Below the pieces are notes generated by a model that saw only the letters and a list, made by a program, of their open reading frames with translations, did not search any database and was not told the origin of the DNA. Below, one piece after another: positions 36,170 through 45,666 of a DNA stretch of 64,000 bases. This DNA is from Maridesulfovibrio hydrothermalis AM13 = DSM 14728 (GTDB lineage: Bacteria > Desulfobacterota > Desulfovibrionia > Desulfovibrionales > Desulfovibrionaceae): positions 2,078,370-2,142,369 of the forward strand of contig NC_020055.1 in NCBI RefSeq assembly GCF_000331025.1, read 5' to 3'. Position numbers and translations under genes: made by a program. Numbering within the stretch: the first letter of the stretch is position 1; every line of letters starts with the position of its first letter.

Positions 36170-37774
36170 ATGACAAACAATGAAATCCCCGAAAAATTAC
36201 AGGAAAGAGTCCTGTTTCTAGACGGTATTATCTATATCTCCGCAGAGGTTGAAGATGATGCCTCGTTGATGTCGTTTCTCAGCTATGCGGCACGAAAAGG
36301 ATTTACAGAAACAAAGAGACTTGAGGCAGCAGAATTCCAGAAGCTGCGTAAGAAAAATTATACTAGGGCTGAAACCAGCAGCGATATACAGGCCCTTGCA
36401 ATAAGTATCCTTGCTGATGCCTTTGAGCAGGGAGCGTCAGATATACATCTGACAGACGAAGGACCATTCGCATCCATCAAATTCCGTAAACTCGGCATGG
36501 TACAGGACTACAAACAACTTATGGGTGAGACTGGTCGTAAAATTATTACGGCCATCTACCAGACCATGTCCAACCAGACCGACTCAACTTTTGTACCCAG
36601 TGAACGACAGGACGGCCGCATCGTAAACAGTGATTACCTACCGGCGGAGGTTCATTCGGTCAGAATTCACACCGAGCCTCTTGAGTGTTCCATGGCCCAA
36701 AACGGCACCGGGACATTTATGGCTCTGCGTCTGTTATGCGACCGAACCACTGCCAAAGGTAAATTGCCTGAACGGTTAAAATCACTTGGATATTCTGAAA
36801 GGCATATCCGGCGTTTCCAGTTCCTTACCCAGCGTTCAGGGTTGACCCTACTTTCAGGTCCGACCGGACACGGTAAAAGTACTGCTCTTAAACATATTAT
36901 GGAGAGTATGGCCGAGGAAAATCCTGAAAAGAACTACCTTGCCATTGAAGATCCACCGGAATATCCGCTCGAAAGGGTAAAGCAGATCAGAGTCAGTACC
37001 AGAGATCAGGACGAAGAACGCGGCTCTGCATACCGTAACGCTATTGCAGGAGCGATGCGCTCAGACCCTGACGTAATTATGATCGGCGAGATCAGGTATC
37101 CTGAAGCCGCTTCAGCTGCTCTTGATGCAGCTCAGACCGGTCACGGAGTCTGGACTACTATTCATGCCAATTCCGCTATGGGTATTATTCAAAGAATGGT
37201 TTCCTTACTTCGAGCTGCTCATTATCCAGACCCACTTGAATATCTCTGCGACCACACGGTTCTTTCCGGACTGCATCACCAGCGTCTTGTGCCGGTACTT
37301 TGCCCTGACTGCAAAATGCCCCTTAGAAAAATGACCGAGCTTGCGGAAGACAACGAGCTGCGTCTCAAAAACCTGCCACAACCAGTTCTTAACCGTCTTT
37401 TTAGGGCCGCTGACAAGATGGATAATATCCATATCAGGGGAGAAGGCTGCTCCAAATGCTCAGGAATGGGCATTATCGGCCAGACTGTAGCATCTGAAAT
37501 GGTGACCACTGACCATGTCATTTTAAAAGCGATCCGCGCCGGCAAGATGGAGGCGGCATACAAACACTGGCGACATGAGCAGAATGGTCAAACTTTCATC
37601 AGTCATGCCATCAATCTTATAGAGGAAGGCCAACTAGACCCTCTCTTAACCGAACGCAGACTTGGCGTGCCTCTTAACTATGCCAAGGCTTTTGATGATT
37701 TCAACCTGTCATCAAAAGACCTTGACGAGCTGGCCGGATCAAAAACAGCGGAGGCTCCTAATGTACTTTCCTGA
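36170..37774 (+). CDS. pilQ: Type IVb pilus assembly ATPase PilQ (GspE family)
   Basis: The extension ATPase of the thin pilus. The 534-residue protein has Walker A GPTGHGKST at about residue 230, the Asp box AIEDPPEYPLERVKQIRVST, Walker B DPDVIMIGEIRYPEAASAAL, His-box THGVWTTIHAN-like sequence (TGHGVWTTIHANSA), and the C-M-type zinc pattern CPDCKMP...CSKCSG as in GspE proteins. It is intact. It overlaps pilR by 14 bases. Confidence 0.94.
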   Translation: MTNNEIPEKLQERVLFLDGIIYISAEVEDDASLMSFLSYAARKGFTETKRLEAAEFQKLRKKNYTRAETSSDIQALAISILADAFEQGASDIHLTDEGPFASIKFRKLGMVQDYKQLMGETGRKIITAIYQTMSNQTDSTFVPSERQDGRIVNSDYLPAEVHSVRIHTEPLECSMAQNGTGTFMALRLLCDRTTAKGKLPERLKSLGYSERHIRRFQFLTQRSGLTLLSGPTGHGKSTALKHIMESMAEENPEKNYLAIEDPPEYPLERVKQIRVSTRDQDEERGSAYRNAIAGAMRSDPDVIMIGEIRYPEAASAALDAAQTGHGVWTTIHANSAMGIIQRMVSLLRAAHYPDPLEYLCDHTVLSGLHHQRLVPVLCPDCKMPLRKMTELAEDNELRLKNLPQPVLNRLFRAADKMDNIHIRGEGCSKCSGMGIIGQTVASEMVTTDHVILKAIRAGKMEAAYKHWRHEQNGQTFISHAINLIEEGQLDPLLTERRLGVPLNYAKAFDDFNLSSKDLDELAGSKTAEAPNVLS

Positions 37775-38831
37775 TCTGATTGAACTTAAAGCAAAGCTGT
37801 TCTTCAGTCCGGCTATCAGGGTTAGAGTATACAGAAAAATAGCAGCTATGACCCGTCACGGAGTCAGTGTCACTGAAAGTCTTTCTTACATTGAAGAAAG
37901 ATATTCCAAAAACAGCAGTCCCGTTGCGTCAGTATTAGCTGTTGTTTCTGAGCGCATGCATTCTGGAAGCAAGCTGCATGAGGCATTGCAAGGCTTGATT
38001 CCAGCTGAAGAGGCCATGCTTATTCAGAGCGGCGTGAACTCTGGAAAACTTCATGAATCACTTGAACTTTCCGTGAAGTTAATCAAGGCGCGGCAGCAAA
38101 TTATCAGCTCCATGTGGAAAAGCCTCAGTTATCCGGCAGCATTGTTCTGCGCAATTATAGGGCTGCTGCTGATGCTCTCAAGCTTTGTGATGCCTAAATT
38201 TGCAAAAATATCTGATCCGGAACTCTGGCAGGGAAGTGCGCGTACGCTTTATCAAATATCAAAGTTTATTGATTCCACTGCCGGCACTATGCTTCTGATA
38301 GGATTTATTGTTGCTCTTATTGCTGCACTGGGAACGATGAAACTTTGGACCGGAAGATTCCGCGTATACTTTGACTCCGTTCCGCCCTGGTCTTTTTATA
38401 GGCTTATTATCGGCAGCCTCTGGCTGTTCACTCTTTCAACTCTCATGAAATCCGGCATTCAGCTTTCTCAGGCTATGAACGATATGCTGGCAACACCTGG
38501 AACCAGTCCCTGGCTAAAAGAACGGCTTCTATCAGTCAAAGCCCAGCTTAATCTGGGTAAAAGTCTCGGTGTTGCTTTGGATGATTCCGGATACAATTTC
38601 CCGGCCAAAATAATTGTTGAAGATCTACGTGTCTATTCAAAGCTTCCGGGTTTTGATGAACAGCTGCACCTCATTGCCCAGGAATGGCTGGATGAAGGCA
38701 TGGAGACAATCAGCGTTCAGGCCAAAGTAATCAACAGAGCCTGCATTATCGGTATAGTTTTTATAATCGCCGGCATCGTCCTCGCCATCTCTTCCATAAA
38801 CCAGCAGCTCGGACAGAGCATTGCATACTAG
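37761..38831 (+). CDS. pilR: Type IVb pilus inner-membrane platform protein PilR (GspF family)
   Basis: The GspF-type membrane protein on which the pilus is assembled. The start at 37761 is chosen over 37662 because it begins with the family's MYFPDLIELKAKLFF and only slightly overlaps pilQ. The 356-residue protein has the two GspF repeats (MTRHGVSVTESLSYIEERYS and LMKSGIQLSQAMNDMLATPG) and three membrane segments, about residues 120-145, 170-195 and 325-348. Confidence 0.92.
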   Translation: MYFPDLIELKAKLFFSPAIRVRVYRKIAAMTRHGVSVTESLSYIEERYSKNSSPVASVLAVVSERMHSGSKLHEALQGLIPAEEAMLIQSGVNSGKLHESLELSVKLIKARQQIISSMWKSLSYPAALFCAIIGLLLMLSSFVMPKFAKISDPELWQGSARTLYQISKFIDSTAGTMLLIGFIVALIAALGTMKLWTGRFRVYFDSVPPWSFYRLIIGSLWLFTLSTLMKSGIQLSQAMNDMLATPGTSPWLKERLLSVKAQLNLGKSLGVALDDSGYNFPAKIIVEDLRVYSKLPGFDEQLHLIAQEWLDEGMETISVQAKVINRACIIGIVFIIAGIVLAISSINQQLGQSIAY

Positions 38832-38840
38832 GAGAATAAA

Positions 38841-39320
38841 ATGACTTTATTTGAAACACTCGGTTCCCTGTTTATTGCCCTCATAGTTTTCACCGGTTCA
38901 GCCTATATGATTTCTAAGGCGATCGATAATGACAAAATATCCAGAGCACAACAAAACCTGTCCACTTTCCGTCTCGATATCAAAAATCTGTATGCCGGTG
39001 CATCAGATTTTACAGGTCTGACAACAGATGTGGCCGTAAAAAATGAAATAGTCCCTGACAATATGCTCAAAAGCAATGGCGATGTACGCAATGTCTGGAA
39101 CGGAGCTGTCACTGTAGCAGCCGGTGCAACTCCCACTACTTTCACCATCACCCACAATGAGGTTCCAAAATATGCGTGTGCAAAGCTGGCAACATTTCAA
39201 GTCGGATCATGGGTTTCCATATCAGTCAACGGCTTTGAGATAAGCCAAGCAAGCGGAATGCTCCGTGCAATCAGCGATCGGCTGGGCGATACCAACACCA
39301 TCATTTTCACATCAAACTAG
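38841..39320 (+). CDS. pilS: Type IVb major pilin PilS, apparently without a leader peptide
   Basis: The 159-residue protein begins MTLFETLGSLFIALIVFTGS, which looks like the mature N-terminus of a type IV pilin with Glu5 and the hydrophobic polymerisation helix. The body has VPKYACAKLATF, where PilS family members have a conserved Cys, and the usual globular size. No leader peptide precedes it: the pilR stop is in frame three codons before the ATG. So processing by a prepilin peptidase would not be needed, and no such peptidase gene is in the cassette. AGGAG precedes the ATG. Confidence 0.85.
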   Translation: MTLFETLGSLFIALIVFTGSAYMISKAIDNDKISRAQQNLSTFRLDIKNLYAGASDFTGLTTDVAVKNEIVPDNMLKSNGDVRNVWNGAVTVAAGATPTTFTITHNEVPKYACAKLATFQVGSWVSISVNGFEISQASGMLRAISDRLGDTNTIIFTSN

Positions 39321-39331
39321 CAGAGGTTCAG

Positions 39332-40312
39332 ATGGCTCTCAAAAGCGTATCATTTACCGATTTAATTCTTCATGAAAACGGTGAAGCTTTCATGAAAGGA
39401 TGCGATAGCTGCGGGCAAAAGCTTGTTCATTGCAAAGACGATATCAAAAAGGAAATTGAAATACTGCATGGGGATGTTCTCAGGGTTCATGAAGAAAGCG
39501 GAAGACATACTTTCCGGGTAATGCATGAAGACATCGGCTACCGCGTAGCCCTGTATGAAGGAGTCGACTGGGGCAGTGGAAAGGTCTTTTTTCTGCGTAA
39601 AATTCAGGAGAAGGTTGAATCTTTCACTAAAATAGGAATGCCCGAAGGACTGTCGAAGTGGCTGTTAGATGAAAAGCAGAGTAAAGGACTTGTGCTTTTC
39701 ACCGGAGCGCAGGCATCCGGTAAGACATACAGCGCATCATCGCTTGTGGCCACAAGACTTTCAACACTTGGCGGCCATGCAGTCTCTTTTGAAAATCCCG
39801 CTGAAATGCCCCTTGACGGCAAGCATGGCGAGTTCGGTTTCTGCTTTCAGGCAGAAATAGAACGCGAAGAGGATCTTGCTGAATCAATTGAGCGGTCGCA
39901 CCGTCTTGCATCGCCGAACATTATCTACATCGGAGAAATAAGATCAAAACACGCGGCCAGTGAAGCCCTGCGTGTAAGTCTCGGCTCTGACAGACAAATA
40001 GTCGTTGCCACTCTGCATGGTTTTGATCTTGTTGCCGCTCTTGAACGGCTTATCACCATGGCCCGCGAAATTGACGGAGATGTTGCCAGCCAGAACCTTG
40101 CTCAGGGACTTCTGGCCGTAGTTCATCAGCAACTGGATCAGGATGAGAATGGCAAAAAGGTTCTTCATGTTCCCCAGTTTCTGCTGGTTCCATTCAATGA
40201 AAATTACAAAGGGGTGCGTGCAAAGATTCAGAACGGTGAACTGGCTGGTTTGCAGGAGGAAATGCGTGAACAGAAAAACCGCATCCAGTTCGCAGGAATG
40301 GGGGCCATATGA
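39332..40312 (+). CDS. PilT-like/secretion ATPase of the pilus cassette
   Basis: A second GspE/PilT-family ATPase, 326 residues. The phosphate loop is GAQASGKT (about residues 126-133), a variant of GxxxxGKT. Then VSFENPAEMPLDG resembles an Asp box and PNIIYIGEIRSKHAASEALR is Walker B. There is a CDSCGQKLVHC Cys motif near residue 24. By analogy to BfpF and PilT it may drive pilus retraction; the sequence does not prove direction. IncI plasmids are not known to me to have it in this place. Confidence 0.8.
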   Translation: MALKSVSFTDLILHENGEAFMKGCDSCGQKLVHCKDDIKKEIEILHGDVLRVHEESGRHTFRVMHEDIGYRVALYEGVDWGSGKVFFLRKIQEKVESFTKIGMPEGLSKWLLDEKQSKGLVLFTGAQASGKTYSASSLVATRLSTLGGHAVSFENPAEMPLDGKHGEFGFCFQAEIEREEDLAESIERSHRLASPNIIYIGEIRSKHAASEALRVSLGSDRQIVVATLHGFDLVAALERLITMAREIDGDVASQNLAQGLLAVVHQQLDQDENGKKVLHVPQFLLVPFNENYKGVRAKIQNGELAGLQEEMREQKNRIQFAGMGAI

Positions 40313-40737
40313 AAACTCTGGCAATCCTGTTCGCTGTTCTCGGAGTTATGGCCATGCTGGCATTTGATCCGGATGTTCAGATTGAGACTCATAAAGCTGA
40401 ATCTGTGGCTGTGAATTACGGAATATATCGTAATGCAGTGAACAGGTTTGCAACAGGCACTGTGACCATTACCTCCGGACAAATCCCTGACTCTTATCTT
40501 GATCTGCCATCAGGCTGGAAGCCCATGCGTGCATGGTCCAACCGGGTGGAGAATGGAAACTGCTACGTATGGGGCTTTGCCGGCAGAGCTGAGGCGGATG
40601 AAATCAGAGAACTTTTCATGAACAGCTATGCCGTCGGGGTCAAGCGCAACGGACATCTTGTTAATGGGCACGGCACTGGCATAGCCCTTCCCGCTTTTAT
40701 CCCTGAGCGCAGCATTGTCAGCGTCATAACTCCATAA
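40309..40737 (+). CDS. pilM: Type IV pilus biogenesis protein PilM
   Basis: A 142-residue protein with an N-terminal membrane helix (residues 3-18, MKTLAILFAVLGVMAMLAF) and a periplasmic body: AVNYGIYRNAVNRFATG, LPSGWKPMRAW, NCYVWGF. This is the PilM pattern of IncI-type thin-pilus operons; its exact role is not defined, but it is needed for pilus formation there. It overlaps the ATPase stop by four bases. In IncI plasmids PilM comes before PilN, so the order is changed here. Confidence 0.8.
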   Translation: MKTLAILFAVLGVMAMLAFDPDVQIETHKAESVAVNYGIYRNAVNRFATGTVTITSGQIPDSYLDLPSGWKPMRAWSNRVENGNCYVWGFAGRAEADEIRELFMNSYAVGVKRNGHLVNGHGTGIALPAFIPERSIVSVITP

Positions 40738-40746
40738 GAGGCTGCT

Positions 40747-41892
40747 ATGAAAAAAGTTGATATCCATAACAAACAGGCCGGAATAGGGCTTCTTGATGCA
40801 TTAGCAGGGATTCTTATTCTTGCACTTATCCTGCCTACACTTGCCAGCCTTGCAAACCGCGGTGTTGAGCATATCAGGCAGAAAAATGTCAGCAGCCATC
40901 TGGCAGCGGTCATGAACGCTGCCTCCGCATACGCCAAAGAACATTATGCGGATCTGATCACCTCTTCAACTGCTTCCGCAGCAACAGCAGTCACTATGTC
41001 CCAGCTCCGTTCCGGTGGTTTTCTGTCTTCAGGTTTTCAGGACCTGAACGGCTGGGGTCAGCGATATGGAATATATGTTCTTCAGCCCTCTGCCGGAGAC
41101 TTGCAGGTAATAGTTTTGACCTATGCCGGCCGGACAGATTCAGCCAATGAGAAGGAATTCAGTACAGCCATAGTCCCGGCAACAGCAGCCATGCTCGGCG
41201 GTTCAGGTGGATACATACCCACAGGTGATCTGCCCGGACAGAGTGCCACTGAACTTCGGGGTTCCTATGGCGGCTGGACAGTAAATCTTGCAGGGACAGA
41301 TATCCCGATTCCTACAGCTGGTCATATAGGTGGGAGGGCCTTCCTGCGTGAAGAAGATATTAACAAAGACTTTCTGTACCGCGTTGAAGTTCCCGGACAT
41401 CCCGAACTGAATGAAATGTCCACAGAGCTGGATATGACCGACCATGCCATTGAAAATGTGAAGGAGATTCAGTTCGAACAGCACACAATTACAGATATTG
41501 ATGCCGCAGGTTTCTGCGGCGATCCGGACAAGGAAGGACGTGTCTTTTTTGACAAAGCTGTCGGTCTATACATCTGCCGTGACGGCGAGCCGCAGATTAT
41601 CGCTGACACTGGCAATTCCCAGCTTTTCAAAGATGCAACCTACGCTGTTGACGGCGAACTTATTCCAAAACCGATTTGTCCTCCGGGTGTAACTTCTGCG
41701 CCCCGTATTTTCGTAGCACCGGCGGTTTTTGCTGAAGGAGCAATGAGTAATGCCTTTGTAGCAGTCCAGTCATGGGCGACCAGTGAGGGGGATTTTTGGC
41801 GCGTACACCTTCGCGTCAAAAATATTCGGGATGAATGGGTTTCCCCGCCTGCCGGCTACGGCAGGGTGATGGTCCTCACAACCTGTAATTAA
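40747..41892 (+). CDS. pilV: Minor pilin / tip adhesin PilV
   Basis: PilV is the tip adhesin of IncI thin pili, choosing recipient cells. The 381-residue protein has a proper prepilin leader, cleaved after Gly in KQAG/IGLLDALAGILILALI (with Asp in place of the usual Glu5), a PilV N domain with GWGQRYGIYV, and a C-terminal part with cysteines and YICRDGEPQII. IncI PilV ends vary by shufflon inversion; no shufflon recombinase or inverted segment copies are seen here. It overlaps the next frame, TAATG. Confidence 0.88.
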   Translation: MKKVDIHNKQAGIGLLDALAGILILALILPTLASLANRGVEHIRQKNVSSHLAAVMNAASAYAKEHYADLITSSTASAATAVTMSQLRSGGFLSSGFQDLNGWGQRYGIYVLQPSAGDLQVIVLTYAGRTDSANEKEFSTAIVPATAAMLGGSGGYIPTGDLPGQSATELRGSYGGWTVNLAGTDIPIPTAGHIGGRAFLREEDINKDFLYRVEVPGHPELNEMSTELDMTDHAIENVKEIQFEQHTITDIDAAGFCGDPDKEGRVFFDKAVGLYICRDGEPQIIADTGNSQLFKDATYAVDGELIPKPICPPGVTSAPRIFVAPAVFAEGAMSNAFVAVQSWATSEGDFWRVHLRVKNIRDEWVSPPAGYGRVMVLTTCN

Positions 41893-41903
41893 TGGAGGGA
41901 ATC

Positions 41904-42518
41904 ATGAAATTTGAAAAATATTATCCTATATCTTTTAAGCGACTTTTGCTTGCGATTTCAGTTTGTATTGTCTCTCTGGCAATACTGCTTATCGCTCTTT
42001 CCAGTACTCCTATTACTTGCCATGCCGGCGATGCCACCAGCTTTGATCCCACCGCCGTGGCAGTACAGGCCAAAGGGGCAAGTGACACTCCTGTCGGCGG
42101 GGTTATTCCATGGCCGCATTCAACAGTTCCTGACGGCTGGCTTGAATGCAATGGACAGTCAACTGCGGGTTACCCTGAACTTGCGGCTGTTGTAGGAGGA
42201 AATGTTCCTGATCTCAGAGGAGAGTTCATCCGTGGGTGGGATCACGGAAGAGGAGTTGATGGAGGTCGAAGCATTAAAAGTAGTCAGAGTGATGCGATGG
42301 AAAGTCATACTCATCAAACCACAATTACTGTTTCAGGCAGCATTAAGATTCCTACAGCTGGTGGATTCTCTTCCTCGGGTTTTAGAACAGGTCCGGGATC
42401 TGGATCTTCCAGTGTCGGCTTTACCGCTTCCGGGTCCGGAACATCCACTCCAGCAGGTAGTGGATCTGAAACCCGCCCCCGCAACGTATCCATGATGTAT
42501 ATCATAAAAGCCCGGTAG
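41904..42518 (+). CDS. Secreted phage tail-collar domain protein, candidate pilus tip adhesin
   Basis: The 204-residue product has an N-terminal hydrophobic segment (about 13-35) that looks like a signal anchor, then a tail-collar fold as in phage tail fibres: GGVIPWPHSTVPDGWLECNG, then VPDLRGEFIRGWDHGRGVD, a His-rich SHTHQ, and ETRPRNVSMMYIIKAR at the end. It follows pilV with a perfect GGAGG ribosome site (41894-41898), which decides the start; an ATG at 41892 lies too far up. It probably works with PilV in recognising cell surfaces. Confidence 0.8.
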   Translation: MKFEKYYPISFKRLLLAISVCIVSLAILLIALSSTPITCHAGDATSFDPTAVAVQAKGASDTPVGGVIPWPHSTVPDGWLECNGQSTAGYPELAAVVGGNVPDLRGEFIRGWDHGRGVDGGRSIKSSQSDAMESHTHQTTITVSGSIKIPTAGGFSSSGFRTGPGSGSSSVGFTASGSGTSTPAGSGSETRPRNVSMMYIIKAR

Positions 42519-42527
42519 GAACCGATC

Positions 42528-43751
42528 ATGTCAGATTCTCCTAATAACCTTGCAAGACCAAAAGTAAAAGTTACCAAGCTGGACAGCCGTATTCTTTATG
42601 TTGCTATTGGAATCGGAATCCTTCTGGTGACTGTTCTGATCTATGCAGTCCAAAGTTCTACCTCAAAAAACAAGGAAGTAGCTGAAGGCCTTGTCGTTCC
42701 TGTTTCTGATAAGGATATCAAACAGCCCCTTCAAGCACCTGAAAGGTCCTCAGGACTTGCGCTGCCAGAACCTGAAGAAAAGAAAGAGGAAAAAAAACCA
42801 CAACCTCAGCAGGATAAACCGCTCGTTACAGTTGTTCGCCCTATAGAACCTTCTGAAACAGAAAAACTGCACCAGAAAGAATTGCGCGAACTACGCACTT
42901 TTAAACTTGAAAGGATGAAATCCGCCCTTACAGCTCCGCTGAAAATTCAAACTGCCATTCCGGATAAAAAAGAAACCAAAATTATCCGCTCAAGTATTGA
43001 AGATGTGCGTTTGCGTCATCCCCTTACAGTTCCCAGTTCGGCAACGTCTATGTCCGGTGAGAGAAATGACCGGCAGGATAAAGAAGATTTTCTCAGCACC
43101 CGTGCAGCCAAAGACGGTTCATGGAGGCTGCCATACCAGCGGGTTCCCGGTATGCCCTTTGAACTTAAAACAGGCTCTATCATTTCCGGAATTATGATCT
43201 CCGGCATCAATTCAGACCTGCCGGGACAAATTATCGGGCAGGTAAGTCAGAATATATACGATACCGCCAGTGGACAGTATCTACTGATTCCTCAAGGCTC
43301 CCGCATGGTCGGAGTTTACGATTCCCGTGTGGCCATGGGGCAGTCCCGTGTACTTGTAGCATGGAACAGAATCATCTTTCCGGACGGCTCTTCCATAACA
43401 CTCGGAATCATGCCCGGCACAGACGTTGGGGGCTATGCAGGATATTCCGGTGATGTAGACAACCACTATCTGCGCATCTTCGGTACCTCTGCAATCATGA
43501 GTATTATAAGCGGCGGCATGGCCTTTGCCATGGATTCTTTTAGTAAAGGTTCATCATCCCGCCAGAATCCCAGCCTACAGGATGAACTCGGCTCAGCCCT
43601 GTCCAGTCAGCTCGGGCAGTCCACACTGCAATTACTTCAGAGTAACACGAATCTGAAGCCGGCTATATCAACTCAGCCGGGCAAGCGTTTTAATATGGTC
43701 GTAACTAAAGATATCATTTTTGCAAGCCCTTACGCACCTTACAGGAGTTGA
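42528..43751 (+). CDS. trbI: VirB10-type protein TrbI
   Basis: TrbI spans both membranes and joins the energy components to the outer-membrane core. The 407-residue protein has a short cytoplasmic start, a membrane helix (about 23-43), a Pro/Glu/Lys-rich periplasmic linker (residues 60-110), and the VirB10 domain with LKTGSIISGIMISGINSDLP, then PQGSRMVGVYDSRVAMGQSR. The pil cassette separates it from trbH, which it follows directly in RP4. Confidence 0.95.
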   Translation: MSDSPNNLARPKVKVTKLDSRILYVAIGIGILLVTVLIYAVQSSTSKNKEVAEGLVVPVSDKDIKQPLQAPERSSGLALPEPEEKKEEKKPQPQQDKPLVTVVRPIEPSETEKLHQKELRELRTFKLERMKSALTAPLKIQTAIPDKKETKIIRSSIEDVRLRHPLTVPSSATSMSGERNDRQDKEDFLSTRAAKDGSWRLPYQRVPGMPFELKTGSIISGIMISGINSDLPGQIIGQVSQNIYDTASGQYLLIPQGSRMVGVYDSRVAMGQSRVLVAWNRIIFPDGSSITLGIMPGTDVGGYAGYSGDVDNHYLRIFGTSAIMSIISGGMAFAMDSFSKGSSSRQNPSLQDELGSALSSQLGQSTLQLLQSNTNLKPAISTQPGKRFNMVVTKDIIFASPYAPYRS

Positions 43752-43753
43752 CC

Positions 43754-44482
43754 ATGAATACCTACGGACTTGGAAAAAAGAAAAGGAAAAGCAAGGCAGG
43801 ATTCTTTTATCTGATATTTCTACTGATAATTACACTTGTGGCTTTGACTTATGCCACCCAGAACACGGCAGCTCTATATGCCTACCACAAAGGGCTTGGA
43901 GTACCTGTATATAAACATTTTTATTGGCCCTGGATGATTTTCATCTGGATTCAGGAACTTGCTCCCAATAAATATCTCAGTGAAATAATTACAACTGCTC
44001 AGATGATATTTATCGTTCCTCAATTTCTGGTTTTCGGCATCATTAAATTCTTCTGGCTGAAACCCAGAGGAGTTGAAGATATTCATGGAACGGCTCACTG
44101 GGCAGATAAAAAAGAAATCAAAAAAGCGGGACTACTTGATGGCTCAGGTGTCTACGTAGGTGGATGGCAGAATAAAGGAGTACTTAACTACCTGCGTCAT
44201 AACGGGCCTGAACATATAATTGCTTTTGCTCCCACCCGTTCAGGTAAAGGTGTGGGCCTTGTTTTGCCGACTCTTTTATCATGGAAAGGAAGTTCCATTG
44301 TCCTTGATATCAAAGGTGAAAACTGGGCCTTAACTGCAGGCTGGAGTAAAGCGCAAGGACATAAAGTCTTAAAATTTGACCCGACCGATACAACTGGAAG
44401 CTCAGCCCGATACAATCCTCTTTCCGAAATAAGACTGGGCAGCCAAACGCAATTCCTGATGTGCAGAATGTGGCCAGCATGA
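43754..44482 (+). pseudogene. traG: Coupling protein TraG (VirD4), N-terminal part, frameshifted
   Basis: TraG is the hexameric ATPase that brings the relaxase-DNA complex to the T4SS. This part has two membrane helices (about 20-38 and 75-100) and Walker A FAPTRSGKGVGLVLP near residue 160, then DIKGENWALTAGW. After EIRLG (to 44440) the frame runs through an unrelated tail and stops. The true continuation, QPNAIPDVQNVASM, is in the -1 frame from 44440. A lost base in a codon such as ACG before CCA would explain it. The ATG at 43754 has CAGGAG upstream. Confidence 0.85.
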
Positions 44483-45666
44483 TTGTCGATCCGGACGGAA
44501 AAGGTTTGAAAGACTACTGGAACAAGGCTGCTTTTGGATTCCTTGGAGGCAGTATTCTGCATTGCATGATTTTGTGTCTGGTAAAAGAGGGCCGTCATGC
44601 AACGCTCAATGATTTATCACTGATGCTGGCTGACGAGGATCGGGAGATACGGGAAGTTTTTGAAGAAATGCTAGTATTAGAGCATTTTGAAAATATGAAA
44701 AACCTATTTGAAGGCATAGAGGATTCATCGGCAAAAGCCGTAAAACAGTTTATAAGCTCCGCTGCCCGCGAAATGCTAAATAAGTCTGATTCCGAACTTT
44801 CCGGAGTAGTCTCAACGGCTGTTGCCAACCTTGCTCTCTACCGTGATCCAGTCGTTACAAAAGTAACATCCGGTAACGACTTTACTATAAAAGACCTCAT
44901 GAATGATGATGATCCAGTATCACTGTATCTGGTCATCCGTCCTTCGGATATTGATCGGTTGCGTCCTCTGGTCCGGCTTATTCTTAACATGATACTGCGC
45001 CGGCTTACTGAGGATATGGAATTCTCAGAAGGTACGGTCAAAGCCAATTATAAACACCGCTTATTGCTCATGCTTGATGAGTTTACCTCACTTGGCAAAA
45101 TGGAGATATTTGAACGCGCTCTGGCGTTCATGGCCGGCTACGGCATCAAATCATACATCATAGTTCAAGACCTTACTCAATTGCAGTCTGCTTACGGCAA
45201 AGATGAATCCATTATGAGCAACTGCCATATACGAATTGCCTATGCCCCGAACAAGGTTGAAACAGCCCGTATTCTATCAAGTATGACAGGAGAGGCCACG
45301 GTTATACAGAAAAAGACCTCACTGTCCGGAACCCGCTCCGGTCATATGGGTAGAGCAAGCGTCAGTATCTCTGAAACGAAGCGTCCCTTGCTTACTCCTG
45401 ATGAATGCATGCGCCTGCCCGGAGCTGAAAAGGATCGACATGGAAAAATATCAAAAGCCGGTGACATGCTCATTTTCCCAGCCGGCTTTGCTCCGATCTA
45501 CGGCAAACAGATTCTGTTTTTTCTTGATCCTGTATTTTTGCAGCGATCAAAAATATCGGCTCCGGAAAAATCATCTGTGATTGAAAGAACAGACAAGTCT
45601 GAGTCCATAAATGAAAAGGCTCATCGCAATGAAGAGATTCAAGATCATGACGCAATATCTGAATAA
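44440..45666 (+). pseudogene. traG: Coupling protein TraG (VirD4), C-terminal part, frameshifted
   Basis: Continuation of traG in the other frame, beginning QPNAIPDVQNVASMIVDPDG, then Walker B LLLMLDEFTSLGKMEIFERA and the VirD4 motif YIIVQDLTQLQSAYG. If translated alone it would start at GTG 44461, without Walker A or membrane anchor, and could not work as a coupling protein. Length of the two parts together (about 635 residues) equals RP4 TraG, so only the single frame change damages it. Confidence 0.85.

Noticed and set aside
40747-42518. Shufflon after pilV
   Set aside because: No inverted segment copies, no 19-bp shufflon sites and no second recombinase gene were seen.
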